Source of the DNA: Azoarcus sp. TTM-91
Lineage (GTDB): Bacteria; Pseudomonadota; Gammaproteobacteria; Burkholderiales; Rhodocyclaceae
NCBI RefSeq assembly: GCF_012911025.1
Contig: NZ_WUEI01000015.1
Coordinates: 1 to 64,000 of the forward strand
DNA: 64,000 bases
Direction of reading: 5' to 3'
Below are positions 29,766 to 38,484 of this stretch, piece by piece. The notes beneath the pieces are model-generated. The model was not told the DNA's origin, searched no databases, and saw nothing but the letters and a program-made list of their open reading frames with translations. The translations under genes and the position numbers were made by a program. The number at the start of each line of letters is the position of its first letter. The stretch's first letter is position 1.

Positions 29766-31100
29766 ATGAGCACCCTGAAAGCCCCCGACGCGCCCCGCGT
29801 CGGTTTTGTTTCTCTAGGCTGTCCGAAGGCGACAGTCGATTCAGAACACATCCTGACCCGACTGCGCGCCGAAGGGTATGCCATCTCCGGTTCGTACGAC
29901 GAAGCCGACATTGTTGTCGTGAACACCTGTGGCTTCATCGACGCGGCCGTCGAGGAGTCATTGGATGCCATCGGCGAGGCGTTGGCCGAGAACGGCAAGG
30001 TCATTGTCACCGGCTGTCTGGGTGCGAAGGATGGGGTGGTTCTCGCCGCTCATCCGCAGGTGCTCGCCGTGACGGGGCCGCACGCGACCGACGAGGTAAT
30101 GCAAGCGGTCCATCAGCATCTGCCAAAGCCGCATGATCCCTTCACCGATCTGGTGCCGCCACAGGGTATTCGCCTGACGCCCCAGCATTATGCTTACCTC
30201 AAGATATCCGAGGGCTGTAATCACCGTTGCACCTTCTGCATCATTCCGTCGATGCGAGGGGATCTTGTCAGCCGGCCTATCCATGAGGTGATGCGCGAAG
30301 CCGAGGCGCTGGCGGATTCGGGTGTCAAGGAGATCCTGGTGATTTCCCAGGACACCTCAGCCTACGGCGTGGATGTGAAGTACCGCACGGGCTTCTGGAA
30401 CGGAAAGCCGGTCAAGACCCGTTTGCTGGACTTGGCGAAAGCGCTCGGGGAACTGGGCATCTGGATACGGATGCACTACGTTTATCCTTATCCCAGCGTC
30501 GATGAGCTGATCCCGTTGATGGCGGAGGGACACATACTTCCTTACCTGGACGTGCCTTTCCAGCATGCCAGTCCGCGCGTTCTCAAGGCCATGAAGCGGC
30601 CCGCGAACGCGGAGAATGTCCTGGAGCGGGTACGCAAGTGGCGCAGCATCTGCCCCGATCTGACCATCCGCTCTACTTTCATTACGGGTTTTCCCGGCGA
30701 AACGGAAGAGGATTTCGAGATGCTGCTCGGTTTCTTGGAAGAAGCGCAGCTGGACCGGGTGGGGGCGTTCGCTTACTCGCCGGTGGAGGGCGCGGCGGCC
30801 AATGAGCTGGCAGAGCCGGTGCCGGACGAAATCCGCGAGGAGCGGCGGGCCCGCCTGATGGACTTCCAGGAGGACATCTCTACCCAGCGCCTTGAAGCCA
30901 AGATCGGCCGCGAGATGACAGTTCTGGTGGACGACATCGATGAAGACGGCGCGTTGGCCCGTACCCCTGGCGACGCCCCCGAAATCGACGGTCTGGTTCT
31001 TATCCCTGACGGCGAGGGCTTGACGCCTGGGGATTTCGTCCGCGTCCGCATTACCGATTGCGACGTACACGACTTGTACGCCGAGCGGATTCCCGACTGA
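29766..31100 (+). CDS. rimO: Ribosomal protein S12 methylthiotransferase RimO
   Basis: 444 aa radical-SAM enzyme that adds a methylthio group to Asp89 of ribosomal protein S12. An N-terminal UPF0004 domain ([23 protein letters not shown]) supplies three cluster cysteines. The radical-SAM motif is [15 protein letters not shown] (about residues 152-166), and a TRAM domain with [22 protein letters not shown] ends the protein. ATG 29766 follows GGGAG. The patatin-like gene starts one base after its stop, so the two are probably one transcript. Confidence 0.95.
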   Translation: MSTLKAPDAPRVGFVSLGCPKATVDSEHILTRLRAEGYAISGSYDEADIVVVNTCGFIDAAVEESLDAIGEALAENGKVIVTGCLGAKDGVVLAAHPQVLAVTGPHATDEVMQAVHQHLPKPHDPFTDLVPPQGIRLTPQHYAYLKISEGCNHRCTFCIIPSMRGDLVSRPIHEVMREAEALADSGVKEILVISQDTSAYGVDVKYRTGFWNGKPVKTRLLDLAKALGELGIWIRMHYVYPYPSVDELIPLMAEGHILPYLDVPFQHASPRVLKAMKRPANAENVLERVRKWRSICPDLTIRSTFITGFPGETEEDFEMLLGFLEEAQLDRVGAFAYSPVEGAAANELAEPVPDEIREERRARLMDFQEDISTQRLEAKIGREMTVLVDDIDEDGALARTPGDAPEIDGLVLIPDGEGLTPGDFVRVRITDCDVHDLYAERIPD

Positions 31101-31101
31101 C

Positions 31102-32070
31102 ATGGCGTCTGGCGGTGGCGTGATGGAGCTCGCGCTTGCCGCCCCGCCGCTCTCCTGCGACGGACCAGTTATCGGGCTGGCGCTGGGAAGCGGCGCCGCG
31201 CGCGGCTGGGCGCATCTCGGAGTGCTGAAGGCGCTGGCGGCGGAGGGCATCGTCCCGCAGGTTGTTTGCGGTTGCTCCATTGGTGCTTTCGTCGGGGCGG
31301 CGGCGGCCTCGGGTGACTTGCAGAAGCTGACGGAGTGGGCGGAGTCGCTCAAGTGGCAGGATGTGGTTTCCCTGCTGGACGTCAGCCTGCGAGGCGGCTT
31401 GATCAAGGGGGCCAAGCTCATCCAGTTTTTCGAGCGGAACTTTGTCGACCGGGAATTCTCCGAGTTGCAGACCCGCTTTGCTTGCGTGGCGACCGAGCTT
31501 GCGACCGGCCGGGAAGTGTGGCTTCATCGCGGCAGCGTTGCGCAGGCGGTGAGAGCCTCGATTGCACTGCCTGGTCTCATGACCCCGGTAATACAGGAAG
31601 GGAGCTTGCTGGTAGACGGCGGGCTCGTCAATCCTGTTCCAGTTTCCCTGTGCCGGGCGATGGGAGCAGAGCTCGTGATTGCGGTTGATTTGGGCTCCGA
31701 CATGGTTGGGCGCGCCTGGCGGCGTGCAGAAATGGAGCCGGTACCCGCGGAGGAGACGGAGGCCGCATGGAGTGACCGTCTCCTGGCTCGATTGGGCTTG
31801 GGCGCGAACGGTGCTCAGGCGAAGGCGATCGAGGATCTGCCTTCGCTGATTACGGTTCTGGGTGCCAGCATCAATATCATGCAGGTGCGCATTGCCCGCA
31901 GTCGCCTGGCTGGAGAGCCGGCAGACGTGCTGATCTCGCCGCGCGTCGGCCAGTTGGGTTTGATGGACTACCACCGGGCGGCTGAGGCGATTGCCGAGGG
32001 CGAGGCGGCGGTGGCCCGCATCAAACCTCTGCTGCGTTACGCTTTGGGGCACCCAGAACCGCGGCTGTGA
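31102..32070 (+). CDS. Patatin-like phospholipase family protein (RssA-like)
   Basis: 322 aa serine acyl hydrolase. The oxyanion loop GSGAARGWAHLGVLKAL (about 30-46), nucleophile motif GCSIGA (about 58-63) and catalytic dyad Asp in VDGGLVNP are all intact. The length and N-terminal placement of the domain are like E. coli RssA. It starts directly after the rimO stop. A GTG at the VMEL position is an alternative start a few codons in. Substrate unknown; a membrane lipid is likely. Confidence 0.88.
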   Translation: MASGGGVMELALAAPPLSCDGPVIGLALGSGAARGWAHLGVLKALAAEGIVPQVVCGCSIGAFVGAAAASGDLQKLTEWAESLKWQDVVSLLDVSLRGGLIKGAKLIQFFERNFVDREFSELQTRFACVATELATGREVWLHRGSVAQAVRASIALPGLMTPVIQEGSLLVDGGLVNPVPVSLCRAMGAELVIAVDLGSDMVGRAWRRAEMEPVPAEETEAAWSDRLLARLGLGANGAQAKAIEDLPSLITVLGASINIMQVRIARSRLAGEPADVLISPRVGQLGLMDYHRAAEAIAEGEAAVARIKPLLRYALGHPEPRL

Positions 32071-32102
32071 GTCGGAACTCGGTGTCCTGCTGGAGTGTGC
32101 CC

Positions 32103-33509
32103 ATGGATGTGCTGTTGCAAAATCTGGCTGACATCGTTGGCCGGGATCATGTGCTTACCCGGTCGGAGGAAATCGAGCCCTATGTCGTCGACTGGCGCGG
32201 ACGCTACCGGGGGGGGGCTCGGGCTGTCGTGAGGCCGGCGGATGCTTCGGCGGTTTCGGCGGTCGTGCGAACCTGTGCTCAGGCAGGGGTGCCGATGGTC
32301 CCTCAGGGCGGTAATACCGGTCTGTGCGGCGGGGCGACTCCTTTGGAGGATGGGCGGGCGGTGGTGATCAGCCTGTCTCGCCTGAACCGTATCCGGTATG
32401 TCGACACCGCCAATAATACGTTGTGTGCCGAGGCGGGCTGCACGCTCGCGAAGATACAAGTCGCGGCGGAAGAGGCGGGGCGCTTGTTTCCACTCTCGCT
32501 TGCATCGGAAGGCAGTTGCGAGATCGGTGGCAACCTGTCTACCAACGCGGGAGGCGTGCAGGTCCTGCGCTATGGCAACACCAGGGAACTCACCCTCGGG
32601 CTGGAGGTAGTGATGTCTGATGGTGAGCTCTGGAATGGTCTGCGCGGTTTGCGCAAGGACAATACCGGGTACGACCTCAAGCAACTCTTCATTGGTGCCG
32701 AGGGCACTCTGGGCATCATTACTGCAGCAGTACTCAAGCTTTTCCCGGCGATAAGGCAGCGTGCCACCGCCTGGGTCTCGGTACCTGATCCCGCGGCGGC
32801 TGTCTCCCTGCTAGCCAGCCTCCGAGGGGGGTGTGGAGATCGGGTAACCGCCTTTGAGATCGTTGGCCGAAGTGCGCTGGAACTGGTGCTGCAGCACATG
32901 CCCGGGGCGAGGGACCCGTTTCCGGGAGGTGGTGTGTGGGCAGTGCTTGTGGAGTTGTCAGACGCCGCACCAGGCGGCGGGTTGGCTGAGCTGCTGGAAA
33001 GCGAACTGGGGCGCGCCGTGGAGGCGGGAATCGTCGATGACGCGGTGGTTGCCAACAGTCTGAGCCAGATGGAGGCCTTGTGGGCGCTGAGAGAGAACAT
33101 CTCGGAGGCCCAACGTATTGAGGGGGTCAGCATCAAGCACGATGTGTCTGTGCCGGTCAGTGCAATTCCCGAGTTTCTTGCAGAGGCAGATCGGCGGCTA
33201 AAGGAAATATGGCCCGATGTTCGGATCGTTGCCTTCGGCCATATCGGAGATGGAAATCTGCATTACAACCTATCGAAGCCGAACGCGCTGGACAACAATG
33301 GGTTCATCGCCCGGACAGGAGAAGTAAATCGTATCGTTCATGATCTCGTTGCGGAGTTGGATGGTTCGATTTCTGCCGAGCATGGACTGGGCCAACTGAA
33401 GCGTGCGGAAGTGCTGCGTTATAAAAGTCCCTTGGAAATGAGTCTGATGCGCTCTTTGAAGCATGCAATGGATCCTGCAGGGTTGATGAATCCCGGTAAG
33501 CTTCTTTGA
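32103..33509 (+). CDS. FAD-linked oxidase, GlcD / D-2-hydroxyacid dehydrogenase type
   Basis: 468 aa flavoprotein with an FAD_binding_4 domain (PQGGNTGLCGGATPL, GGNLSTNAGGVQVLRYGN) and an FAD-oxidase C-terminal domain ending HIGDGNLHYNLSKP and SAEHGLGQLKR, with the usual His ligands. Members oxidise D-lactate, glycolate or D-2-hydroxyglutarate; the substrate cannot be fixed here. ATG 32103 is preferred over an upstream start because GGAG lies at correct distance and homologues begin there. A run of nine G (32209-32217) falls in codons about 36-39 and would be slippage-prone. Confidence 0.9.
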   Translation: MDVLLQNLADIVGRDHVLTRSEEIEPYVVDWRGRYRGGARAVVRPADASAVSAVVRTCAQAGVPMVPQGGNTGLCGGATPLEDGRAVVISLSRLNRIRYVDTANNTLCAEAGCTLAKIQVAAEEAGRLFPLSLASEGSCEIGGNLSTNAGGVQVLRYGNTRELTLGLEVVMSDGELWNGLRGLRKDNTGYDLKQLFIGAEGTLGIITAAVLKLFPAIRQRATAWVSVPDPAAAVSLLASLRGGCGDRVTAFEIVGRSALELVLQHMPGARDPFPGGGVWAVLVELSDAAPGGGLAELLESELGRAVEAGIVDDAVVANSLSQMEALWALRENISEAQRIEGVSIKHDVSVPVSAIPEFLAEADRRLKEIWPDVRIVAFGHIGDGNLHYNLSKPNALDNNGFIARTGEVNRIVHDLVAELDGSISAEHGLGQLKRAEVLRYKSPLEMSLMRSLKHAMDPAGLMNPGKLL

Positions 33510-33541
33510 CGCTGTCTGAAGCAGAAATTAGGCGAGAGGGC

Positions 33542-33570
33542 TTTACACCCAGGAAAACGCCCCCTATAAT
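33542..33570 (+). promoter_or_regulatory. Promoter of the first tRNA cassette
   Basis: TTTACA (33542-33547), exactly 17 bp, then a perfect TATAAT (33565-33570). The discriminator is GCGCGC, GC-rich as in stringently controlled stable-RNA promoters. Confidence 0.85.
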
Positions 33571-33587
33571 GCGCGCTCTTTCGGATC

Positions 33588-33663
<76 letters not shown>

Positions 33664-33677
33664 GCCGAAAGAAATAA

Positions 33678-33753
33678 GTCCCCATCGTCTAGAGGCCTAG
33701 GACACCGCCCTTTCACGGCGATAACCGGGGTTCGAATCCCCGTGGGGACGCCA
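33678..33753 (+). tRNA. tRNA-Glu (anticodon TTC), copy 1
   Basis: 76 nt with acceptor GTCCCCA/TGGGGAC, discriminator G and encoded CCA. The anticodon loop CTTTCAC gives TTC. T-arm TTCGAAT. It follows tRNA-Ala by 14 bp. Confidence 0.95.
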
Positions 33754-33819
33754 AGGTTTAGTGCTCTGGCGTAAGCGAGAGCCAAGCCGGCATAGCCGGT
33801 GCAGGTTGAAGTTGAAGTT

Positions 33820-33896
33820 GGAGTGGTAGTTCAGTTGGTTAGAATACCGGCCTGTCACGCCGGGGGTCGCGGGTTCGAGCCCCGTCCACTCCGCCA
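33820..33896 (+). tRNA. tRNA-Asp (anticodon GTC), copy 1
   Basis: 77 nt with acceptor GGAGTGG/CCACTCC, discriminator G and encoded CCA. The anticodon stem CCGGC/GCCGG holds CTGTCAC, giving GTC. Spaced 66 bp after tRNA-Glu. Confidence 0.95.
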
Positions 33897-33948
33897 GTAA
33901 TACAGCAGGGCATTTGTCCTGCAAGCCTCAGGGAAGGTCATGAGGTGC

Positions 33949-33977
33949 TTGCGGTAAGCTTGAACAGAAGCTATAAT
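33949..33977 (+). promoter_or_regulatory. Promoter of the second tRNA cassette
   Basis: TTGCGG (33949-33954), 17 bp, TATAAT (33972-33977), with a GC-rich discriminator (CGCCGG). It gives the duplicate cassette its own transcription start. Confidence 0.75.
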
Positions 33978-33991
33978 CGCCGGCTCGTTGT

Positions 33992-34067
<76 letters not shown>

Positions 34068-34085
34068 AAAGGTTTTTAAAAATTT

Positions 34086-34161
34086 GTCCCCATCGTCTAG
34101 AGGCCTAGGACACCGCCCTTTCACGGCGATAACCGGGGTTCGAATCCCCGTGGGGACGCCA
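34086..34161 (+). tRNA. tRNA-Glu (anticodon TTC), copy 2
   Basis: 76 nt, identical by eye to the copy at 33678. The spacer to tRNA-Ala is A/T-rich and unlike that in the first cassette. Confidence 0.95.
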
Positions 34162-34215
34162 ATAAAAAGACGCTTTGGCGTCGACCCGTGGCATGCTTGC
34201 GGGCAAAGTCAGTGC

Positions 34216-34292
34216 GGAGTGGTAGTTCAGTCGGTTAGAATACCGGCCTGTCACGCCGGGGGTCGCGGGTTCGAGTCCCGTCCACTCCGCCA
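34216..34292 (+). tRNA. tRNA-Asp (anticodon GTC), copy 2
   Basis: 77 nt. It differs from copy 1 in the D-loop (TCGG in place of TTGG) and in the T-stem (GAGTCCC in place of GAGCCCC). The anticodon GTC and CCA are unchanged. Confidence 0.95.
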
Positions 34293-34300
34293 ATTTTATG

Positions 34301-34327
34301 AAAGGGAGCCTGAGGGCTCCCTTTTTT
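34301..34327 (+). terminator. Terminator of the tRNA cluster
   Basis: AAAGGGAGCC (34301-34310) and GGCTCCCTTT (34315-34324) form a perfect 10-bp stem with a 4-base loop TGAG, running into further T residues. It lies 8 bp after the last tRNA. Confidence 0.9.
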
Positions 34328-34496
34328 TATCTCCACGTTCTGTTTGCCTCTGCTTTTCTCCTTTCGTCTTGTGCCGGAAATAGGCGCTGGCGCCAAACGA
34401 TTTCTTGATATAGATTTCGGCCATACGCAACGGTATGGAAGCTATCATTCCTGCCTGGCCGTTCCGGCGTTGATAATTTGTGGAGAGCTTATTGCA

Positions 34497-35348
34497 ATGA
34501 GCATCAAGAAGATTGGTGTGGTTGGTGCGGGCACAATGGGGAACGGGATTGCGCAGGCGTTTGCTGTCTCGGGGGTGGATGTCCTGATGACGGACGTCAG
34601 TGACGCCCAAGTTCAAAAAGGGCTCGCTGCCGTCGGCGGCAGCCTCGATAGGCTTATCAAAAAGGATAAGTTGAGCGAGGCCCAGAAAGCTGCGGCAATG
34701 TCGCGGATCTCCATTGCGACGGATATTGGGAAGATTGCGGAATGCGATCTAGTAATCGAGGCTGCGACCGAGAACCTGGATCTCAAACTGAAGATTTTTT
34801 CGCAACTGGATGCGGTTGCCAAGCAGGGGGCAATTCTTGCCACGAATACATCCTCGATTTCCATCACCAAAATCGCCGCAGCGACGAAGCGGGCTGACTG
34901 TGTCATCGGCATGCACTTCTTCAATCCGGTGCCTATGATGGCGCTGGTGGAACTCATCCGCGGACTGCAGACTTCCGACGCGACTTATGCGGCGGTGGAG
35001 GCTGTCTCCAAGGCAATCGGCAAGGCGCCTGTGCAGGTGCGTAATAGTCCGGGCTTCGTGGTGAATCGCTTGCTATGTCCGATGATCAATGAAGCGATTT
35101 TTGCTCTGGGCGAGGGATTGGCAACGGCGGCGGAAATCGACGAGGCGATGAAGCTGGGATGCAATCATCCTATCGGGCCGTTGGCGCTTTGTGATTTGAT
35201 CGGCTTGGATGTCGAATTGGCTGTAATGCAGGTCCTCTTCGAGGGTTTCAAGGACCCGAAGTATCGTCCTGCGCCGCTATTGGTGGAGATGGTCGAGGCG
35301 GGCTACTTGGGGCGCAAGGCGGGGAAGGGGTTCTTCGATTACGCCTGA
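34497..35348 (+). CDS. hbd: 3-hydroxybutyryl-CoA dehydrogenase
   Basis: 283 aa single-domain 3-hydroxyacyl-CoA dehydrogenase. The NAD motif [10 protein letters not shown] (about 9-18), [20 protein letters not shown] with the catalytic His, and [18 protein letters not shown] are all present. The short length and PMMALVE motif point to the butyryl (Hbd/PaaH2) type, distinct from the 511 aa enzyme at 18484. GGAGAG precedes ATG 34497. Codons look less GC-biased than in the box region. It may serve butanoate or PHB-linked oxidation. It ends at a bidirectional terminator shared with rho. Confidence 0.92.
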   Translation: MSIKKIGVVGAGTMGNGIAQAFAVSGVDVLMTDVSDAQVQKGLAAVGGSLDRLIKKDKLSEAQKAAAMSRISIATDIGKIAECDLVIEAATENLDLKLKIFSQLDAVAKQGAILATNTSSISITKIAAATKRADCVIGMHFFNPVPMMALVELIRGLQTSDATYAAVEAVSKAIGKAPVQVRNSPGFVVNRLLCPMINEAIFALGEGLATAAEIDEAMKLGCNHPIGPLALCDLIGLDVELAVMQVLFEGFKDPKYRPAPLLVEMVEAGYLGRKAGKGFFDYA

Positions 35349-35376
35349 GAGTCAGCCGAGTTATTTGGCTAAGCAA

Positions 35377-35410
35377 AATAAAAACGCCACCGTCAGGTGG
35401 CGTTTTTATT
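35377..35410. terminator. Bidirectional terminator between hbd and rho
   Basis: A perfect 15-bp inverted repeat (AATAAAAACGCCACC and complement) around loop GTCA, with A-run on one side and T-run on the other. It can terminate hbd on the plus strand and rho on the minus strand. Confidence 0.9.
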
Positions 35411-35425
35411 TGGTCGGCGCTTCGG

Positions 35426-36685
35426 TCAGCCTCTGCGCATTGCGTCAAAGAACTCCGCATTTCCTTTGGTGGCCTTGATTTTGTCGAGCAGGAATTCCAT
35501 TGCGTCGATATCGTCCATGCCGTAAAGGAGTTTTCTGAGTATCCAGACCTTTTGCAGGATGTCCGGCTTCATCAGTAGTTCTTCACGCCGCGTGCCGGAG
35601 CGATTCACATTGATTGCCGGATAGACCCGCTTCTCCGCCATGCGCCTGTCGAGGTGGAGCTCCATGTTGCCGGTGCCCTTGAATTCCTCGTAGATGACGT
35701 CGTCCATCCGGCTGCCGGTGTCGATCAGCGCGGTTGCAATGATCGTCAGTGAGCCGCCTTCCTCGATATTTCGCGCCGCACCGAAGAAGCGCTTGGGCTT
35801 CTGCAGTGCGTTGGCATCAACGCCGCCGGTCAGCACCTTGCCGGAGGCCGGAACAACGGTGTTGTAGGCGCGTGCCAGCCGGGTCAGGGAGTCGAGAAGG
35901 ATGACGACGTCCTTCTTGTGCTCGGTCAGGCGCTTGGCCTTCTCGATCACCATCTCGGCCACCTGGACGTGGCGCGATGCCGGCTCATCGAAGGTGGAGG
36001 CAACGACCTCGCCCTTCACTGAACGCTGCATCTCGGTCACTTCCTCCGGGCGCTCATCGATCAGCAGCACGATTACGACCACGTCGGGATGGTTTGCCGT
36101 GATGGAGTGGGCAATATGCTGCAGCATCACCGTCTTGCCGCTCTTGGGCGGAGCAACGAGCAAGCCGCGCTGACCTTTGCCGATAGGCGCGATCATGTCG
36201 ATGATCCGGCTGGTAACGTTCTCTTCGCCCCGGATGTCACGCTCAAGCTTCAGGCATTCCTGCGGATGCAGCGGCGTGAGGTTCTCGAACAGGATCTTGT
36301 GCTTGCACTCTTCAGGAGGGCGGCCATTGATCTTGTCGAGCTTCACCAGGGCGAAGTAGCGCTCTCCATCCTTGGGTGTGCGGATTTCGCCTTCAATCGT
36401 GTCACCCGTATGCAGATTGAAACGTCGGATCTGCGACGGAGAGACGTAGATGTCGTCGGTGCCGGCGAGGTAGGAGGTGTCTGGCGAACGCAGGAAGCCG
36501 AAGCCGTCAGGCAGGACTTCCAGGGCGCCGTCTCCGTATATCGGCTCGCCCTTCTTGGCTCGATTCTTCAGCAGGGCGAAAACCAGTTCCTGTTTGCGCA
36601 AGCGGTTCGCGCCTTCGACCTCGTTGGCAATGGCCATTTCCAGGAGCTGGCTGACGTGCAGCGATTTGAGCTCGGAAAGATGCAT
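35426..36685 (-). CDS. rho: Transcription termination factor Rho
   Basis: 419 aa from the family-standard start [18 protein letters not shown]. An N-terminal RNA-binding cold-shock-like domain ([18 protein letters not shown]) and an ATPase domain with Walker [12 protein letters not shown] and Walker [17 protein letters not shown] follow; the Q- and R-loop regions are intact. The frame is open a further 65 codons upstream to a TTG at 36880 that overlaps the trxA stop. This Arg/Ser/Asn-rich extension could be translated, making a 484 aa form. No clear ribosome binding site decides it. Gene order trxA-rho is as in enterobacteria. Confidence 0.93.
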   Translation of the reverse strand: MHLSELKSLHVSQLLEMAIANEVEGANRLRKQELVFALLKNRAKKGEPIYGDGALEVLPDGFGFLRSPDTSYLAGTDDIYVSPSQIRRFNLHTGDTIEGEIRTPKDGERYFALVKLDKINGRPPEECKHKILFENLTPLHPQECLKLERDIRGEENVTSRIIDMIAPIGKGQRGLLVAPPKSGKTVMLQHIAHSITANHPDVVVIVLLIDERPEEVTEMQRSVKGEVVASTFDEPASRHVQVAEMVIEKAKRLTEHKKDVVILLDSLTRLARAYNTVVPASGKVLTGGVDANALQKPKRFFGAARNIEEGGSLTIIATALIDTGSRMDDVIYEEFKGTGNMELHLDRRMAEKRVYPAINVNRSGTRREELLMKPDILQKVWILRKLLYGMDDIDAMEFLLDKIKATKGNAEFFDAMRRG

Positions 36686-36863
36686 CGCCGCAGCGGCGGT
36701 CGATTCGGCGGACGTGGATGAGCCTTCCTCAAGCGCCATGTCCGCGTCGAACATGTCGTTTTCGGAAGCGTTGCCTTGGGGGGGATTACCGTCGCGGTGC
36801 TGCCGGGTGCCCCGGCGGCGAGTGCGCGATGCACCGCGAGAACGGGCCGGAGTCGATTCCGGC

Positions 36864-37190
36864 TTAGATGTTGCTGTCAATGAAGGCGGTCAATTGTGAT
36901 TTGGACAGGGCTCCCACCTTGGTTGCCTCGACGTTGCCACCCTTGAAGAGCATGAGGGTCGGAATGCCGCGGATACCGTACTTGGAGGGGGTTTCTTGGT
37001 TCTCGTCGATGTTGAGCTTGGCGACCTTCAGCTTGCCGGCGTAATCCTTGGCAATGTCGTCCAGAATGGGGGCGATCATCTTGCAGGGACCGCACCATTC
37101 GGCCCAGTAATCGACAAGGACGGGCGTTTGCGACTGAAGCACTTCAGATTCGAAGCTGCCATCAGTCACGTAATGGATATGCTCGCTCAT
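36864..37190 (-). CDS. trxA: Thioredoxin 1
   Basis: 108 aa cytoplasmic disulfide reductase with the active site WCGPCK (C33 and C36) and the cis-Pro region [11 protein letters not shown]. Standard TrxA length. ATG 37190 is preceded by GAGGAA. A sigma-70-like promoter lies at 37295-37323. Its stop overlaps the open frame leading into rho, so trxA and rho are likely co-transcribed. Confidence 0.96.
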   Translation of the reverse strand: MSEHIHYVTDGSFESEVLQSQTPVLVDYWAEWCGPCKMIAPILDDIAKDYAGKLKVAKLNIDENQETPSKYGIRGIPTLMLFKGGNVEATKVGALSKSQLTAFIDSNI

Positions 37191-37294
37191 GGTTCCTCAC
37201 ATCAGGGTGAAGGTTTTTCGTCTTTGATTCGGGGGGTGGGCCGGAGATGGCCCGGCGGGGGCTGGATGCAACTGCCCCGAGGGAAGTTTTTGGG

Positions 37295-37323
37295 ACGTTA
37301 TGCTATGGCGACGCGCGCGTCAA
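37295..37323 (-). promoter_or_regulatory. Probable promoter of trxA-rho
   Basis: On the minus strand TTGACG (37323-37318), 17 bp, TAACGT (37300-37295). The predicted start lies about 100 nt before trxA. The -10 box is a weak match. Confidence 0.45.
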
Positions 37324-37433
37324 GAAAATCTCTGGCGGACGCGTGGCGAAAATGCAAATCACTGGACTATATTGTCGGCAATGCCGCTTGTGCACAAGTT
37401 TCGCGCCCGGTTTGTTCCCTGGAGTATGACTAG

Positions 37434-37757
37434 ATGGCCTATGTAGTGACCGAATCCTGTATCCGCTGCAAGTACACCGATTGCGTGGATGTCTGCCCGG
37501 TGGACTGTTTTCGCGAGGGCGAGAATTTCCTCGTGATTGACCCGGAGGAGTGCATCGACTGCACGCTTTGTGTCGCGGAGTGCCCGGTCGAGGCAATCTA
37601 TGCCGAGGATGATGTGCCGGCCGGCCAGGAGGGCTTCATTGCACTGAATGCAGAATTGGCCCGCCAATGGAAGCCCATCGTGGAGCGCAAGGAGCCGCTG
37701 CCGGATGCGGAAGAGTGGGCCAAGATCAAGGGCAAGCTCGATCAACTCAAGCGTTGA
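37434..37757 (+). CDS. fdxA: Ferredoxin FdxA (7Fe type, [3Fe-4S][4Fe-4S])
   Basis: 107 aa electron carrier. The cysteines C9, C12, C17, C21, C25 and C40, C43, C46, C50 follow the Azotobacter ferredoxin I pattern, with the longer spacing around C9-C17 giving a [3Fe-4S] cluster and the second CxxCxxCxxxC-type motif a [4Fe-4S] cluster. The helical C-terminal tail ([20 protein letters not shown]) is typical. GGAG precedes ATG 37434. Its partner proteins are not evident from the neighbours. Confidence 0.94.
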   Translation: MAYVVTESCIRCKYTDCVDVCPVDCFREGENFLVIDPEECIDCTLCVAECPVEAIYAEDDVPAGQEGFIALNAELARQWKPIVERKEPLPDAEEWAKIKGKLDQLKR

Positions 37758-37844
37758 GCGGGTAAGCCCTTACTTTGCGCCCCAAGTGCCTTGCACTAAC
37801 ATGGCGCATCACCTTCAGACATATCGGTAAACAAGGGGATACAT

Positions 37845-38297
37845 ATGCTCGTGAGCGAGATCCTCGCGATCAAGGGCAAGGTGCTCTACACGATCGCGCC
37901 TAATAGAACGCTGACCGAGGCGGTAGCGATCATGACTGAGCAGGATGTGGGATCGCTGGTGGTGTTCGATCATGGCCAGATGGTCGGTATGCTCACTTTC
38001 CGCGAGGTGCTGAAGGCGGTCCATGACAACGGATCCGCATGGGGAGAGGCGGAGATCGCACGTGCAATGCTCAGGGCTCCGCTGAGCGCGGCTCCCAATA
38101 TGGAAATGGACGAATTGCGTCGTCTGATGGTCGATAAGCGCCAGCGCTACCTTCCGGTGATGGACGGCCATACCCTGCTTGGTGTAGTCAGCTTTCATGA
38201 CGTGGCCAAGGCTGTTCTTGAAGAACAGAGCTTCGAGAACCGGATGTTGAAGAACTACATACGCAACTGGCCCGAAGAGGAAAGCGAGCGGGCCTGA
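37845..38297 (+). CDS. CBS-domain pair protein
   Basis: 150 aa made almost only of two CBS domains (about 8-65 and 73-130), with the usual TLTEAVAIMTEQDVGSLVVF and LPVMDGHTLLGVVSFHDV motifs. Such stand-alone pairs bind adenine nucleotides and act as energy or redox sensors. It lies between fdxA and an acyl-CoA ligase on the same strand, without overlap. Its target is unknown. Confidence 0.88.
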   Translation: MLVSEILAIKGKVLYTIAPNRTLTEAVAIMTEQDVGSLVVFDHGQMVGMLTFREVLKAVHDNGSAWGEAEIARAMLRAPLSAAPNMEMDELRRLMVDKRQRYLPVMDGHTLLGVVSFHDVAKAVLEEQSFENRMLKNYIRNWPEEESERA

Positions 38298-38357
38298 GCA
38301 AGGGGGAGGAGACCCCACGCACGGCCTGCCGGGGCTAGTGCGGAGATGCAGCTGAAC

Positions 38358-38457
38358 GCCCACGGCAGATGGGTGGCGGCTACGGTTGGAACCGGGCGGT
38401 GCAGACCGCTACGACGCCTCGGGAGGGCGGAGCCAGGGCAGCGCTAGCTGTCCTGGC
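38358..38457 (+). promoter_or_regulatory. Candidate structured leader upstream of the acyl-CoA ligase gene
   Basis: Several short hairpins lie in a row: 38383-38394 (CGGT/ACCG), 38396-38409 (GCGGT/ACCGC), 38415-38429 (CGCCTC against GAGG-GCG), and a strong 11-bp stem 38432-38442/38447-38457 (GCCAGGGCAGC against GCTGTCCTGGC, one G-U). The last ends 28 bp before the start codon. No known riboswitch class is recognised. Confidence 0.35.
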
Positions 38458-38484
38458 AGGTTTCCAACCCATGGAGGAGGCACG

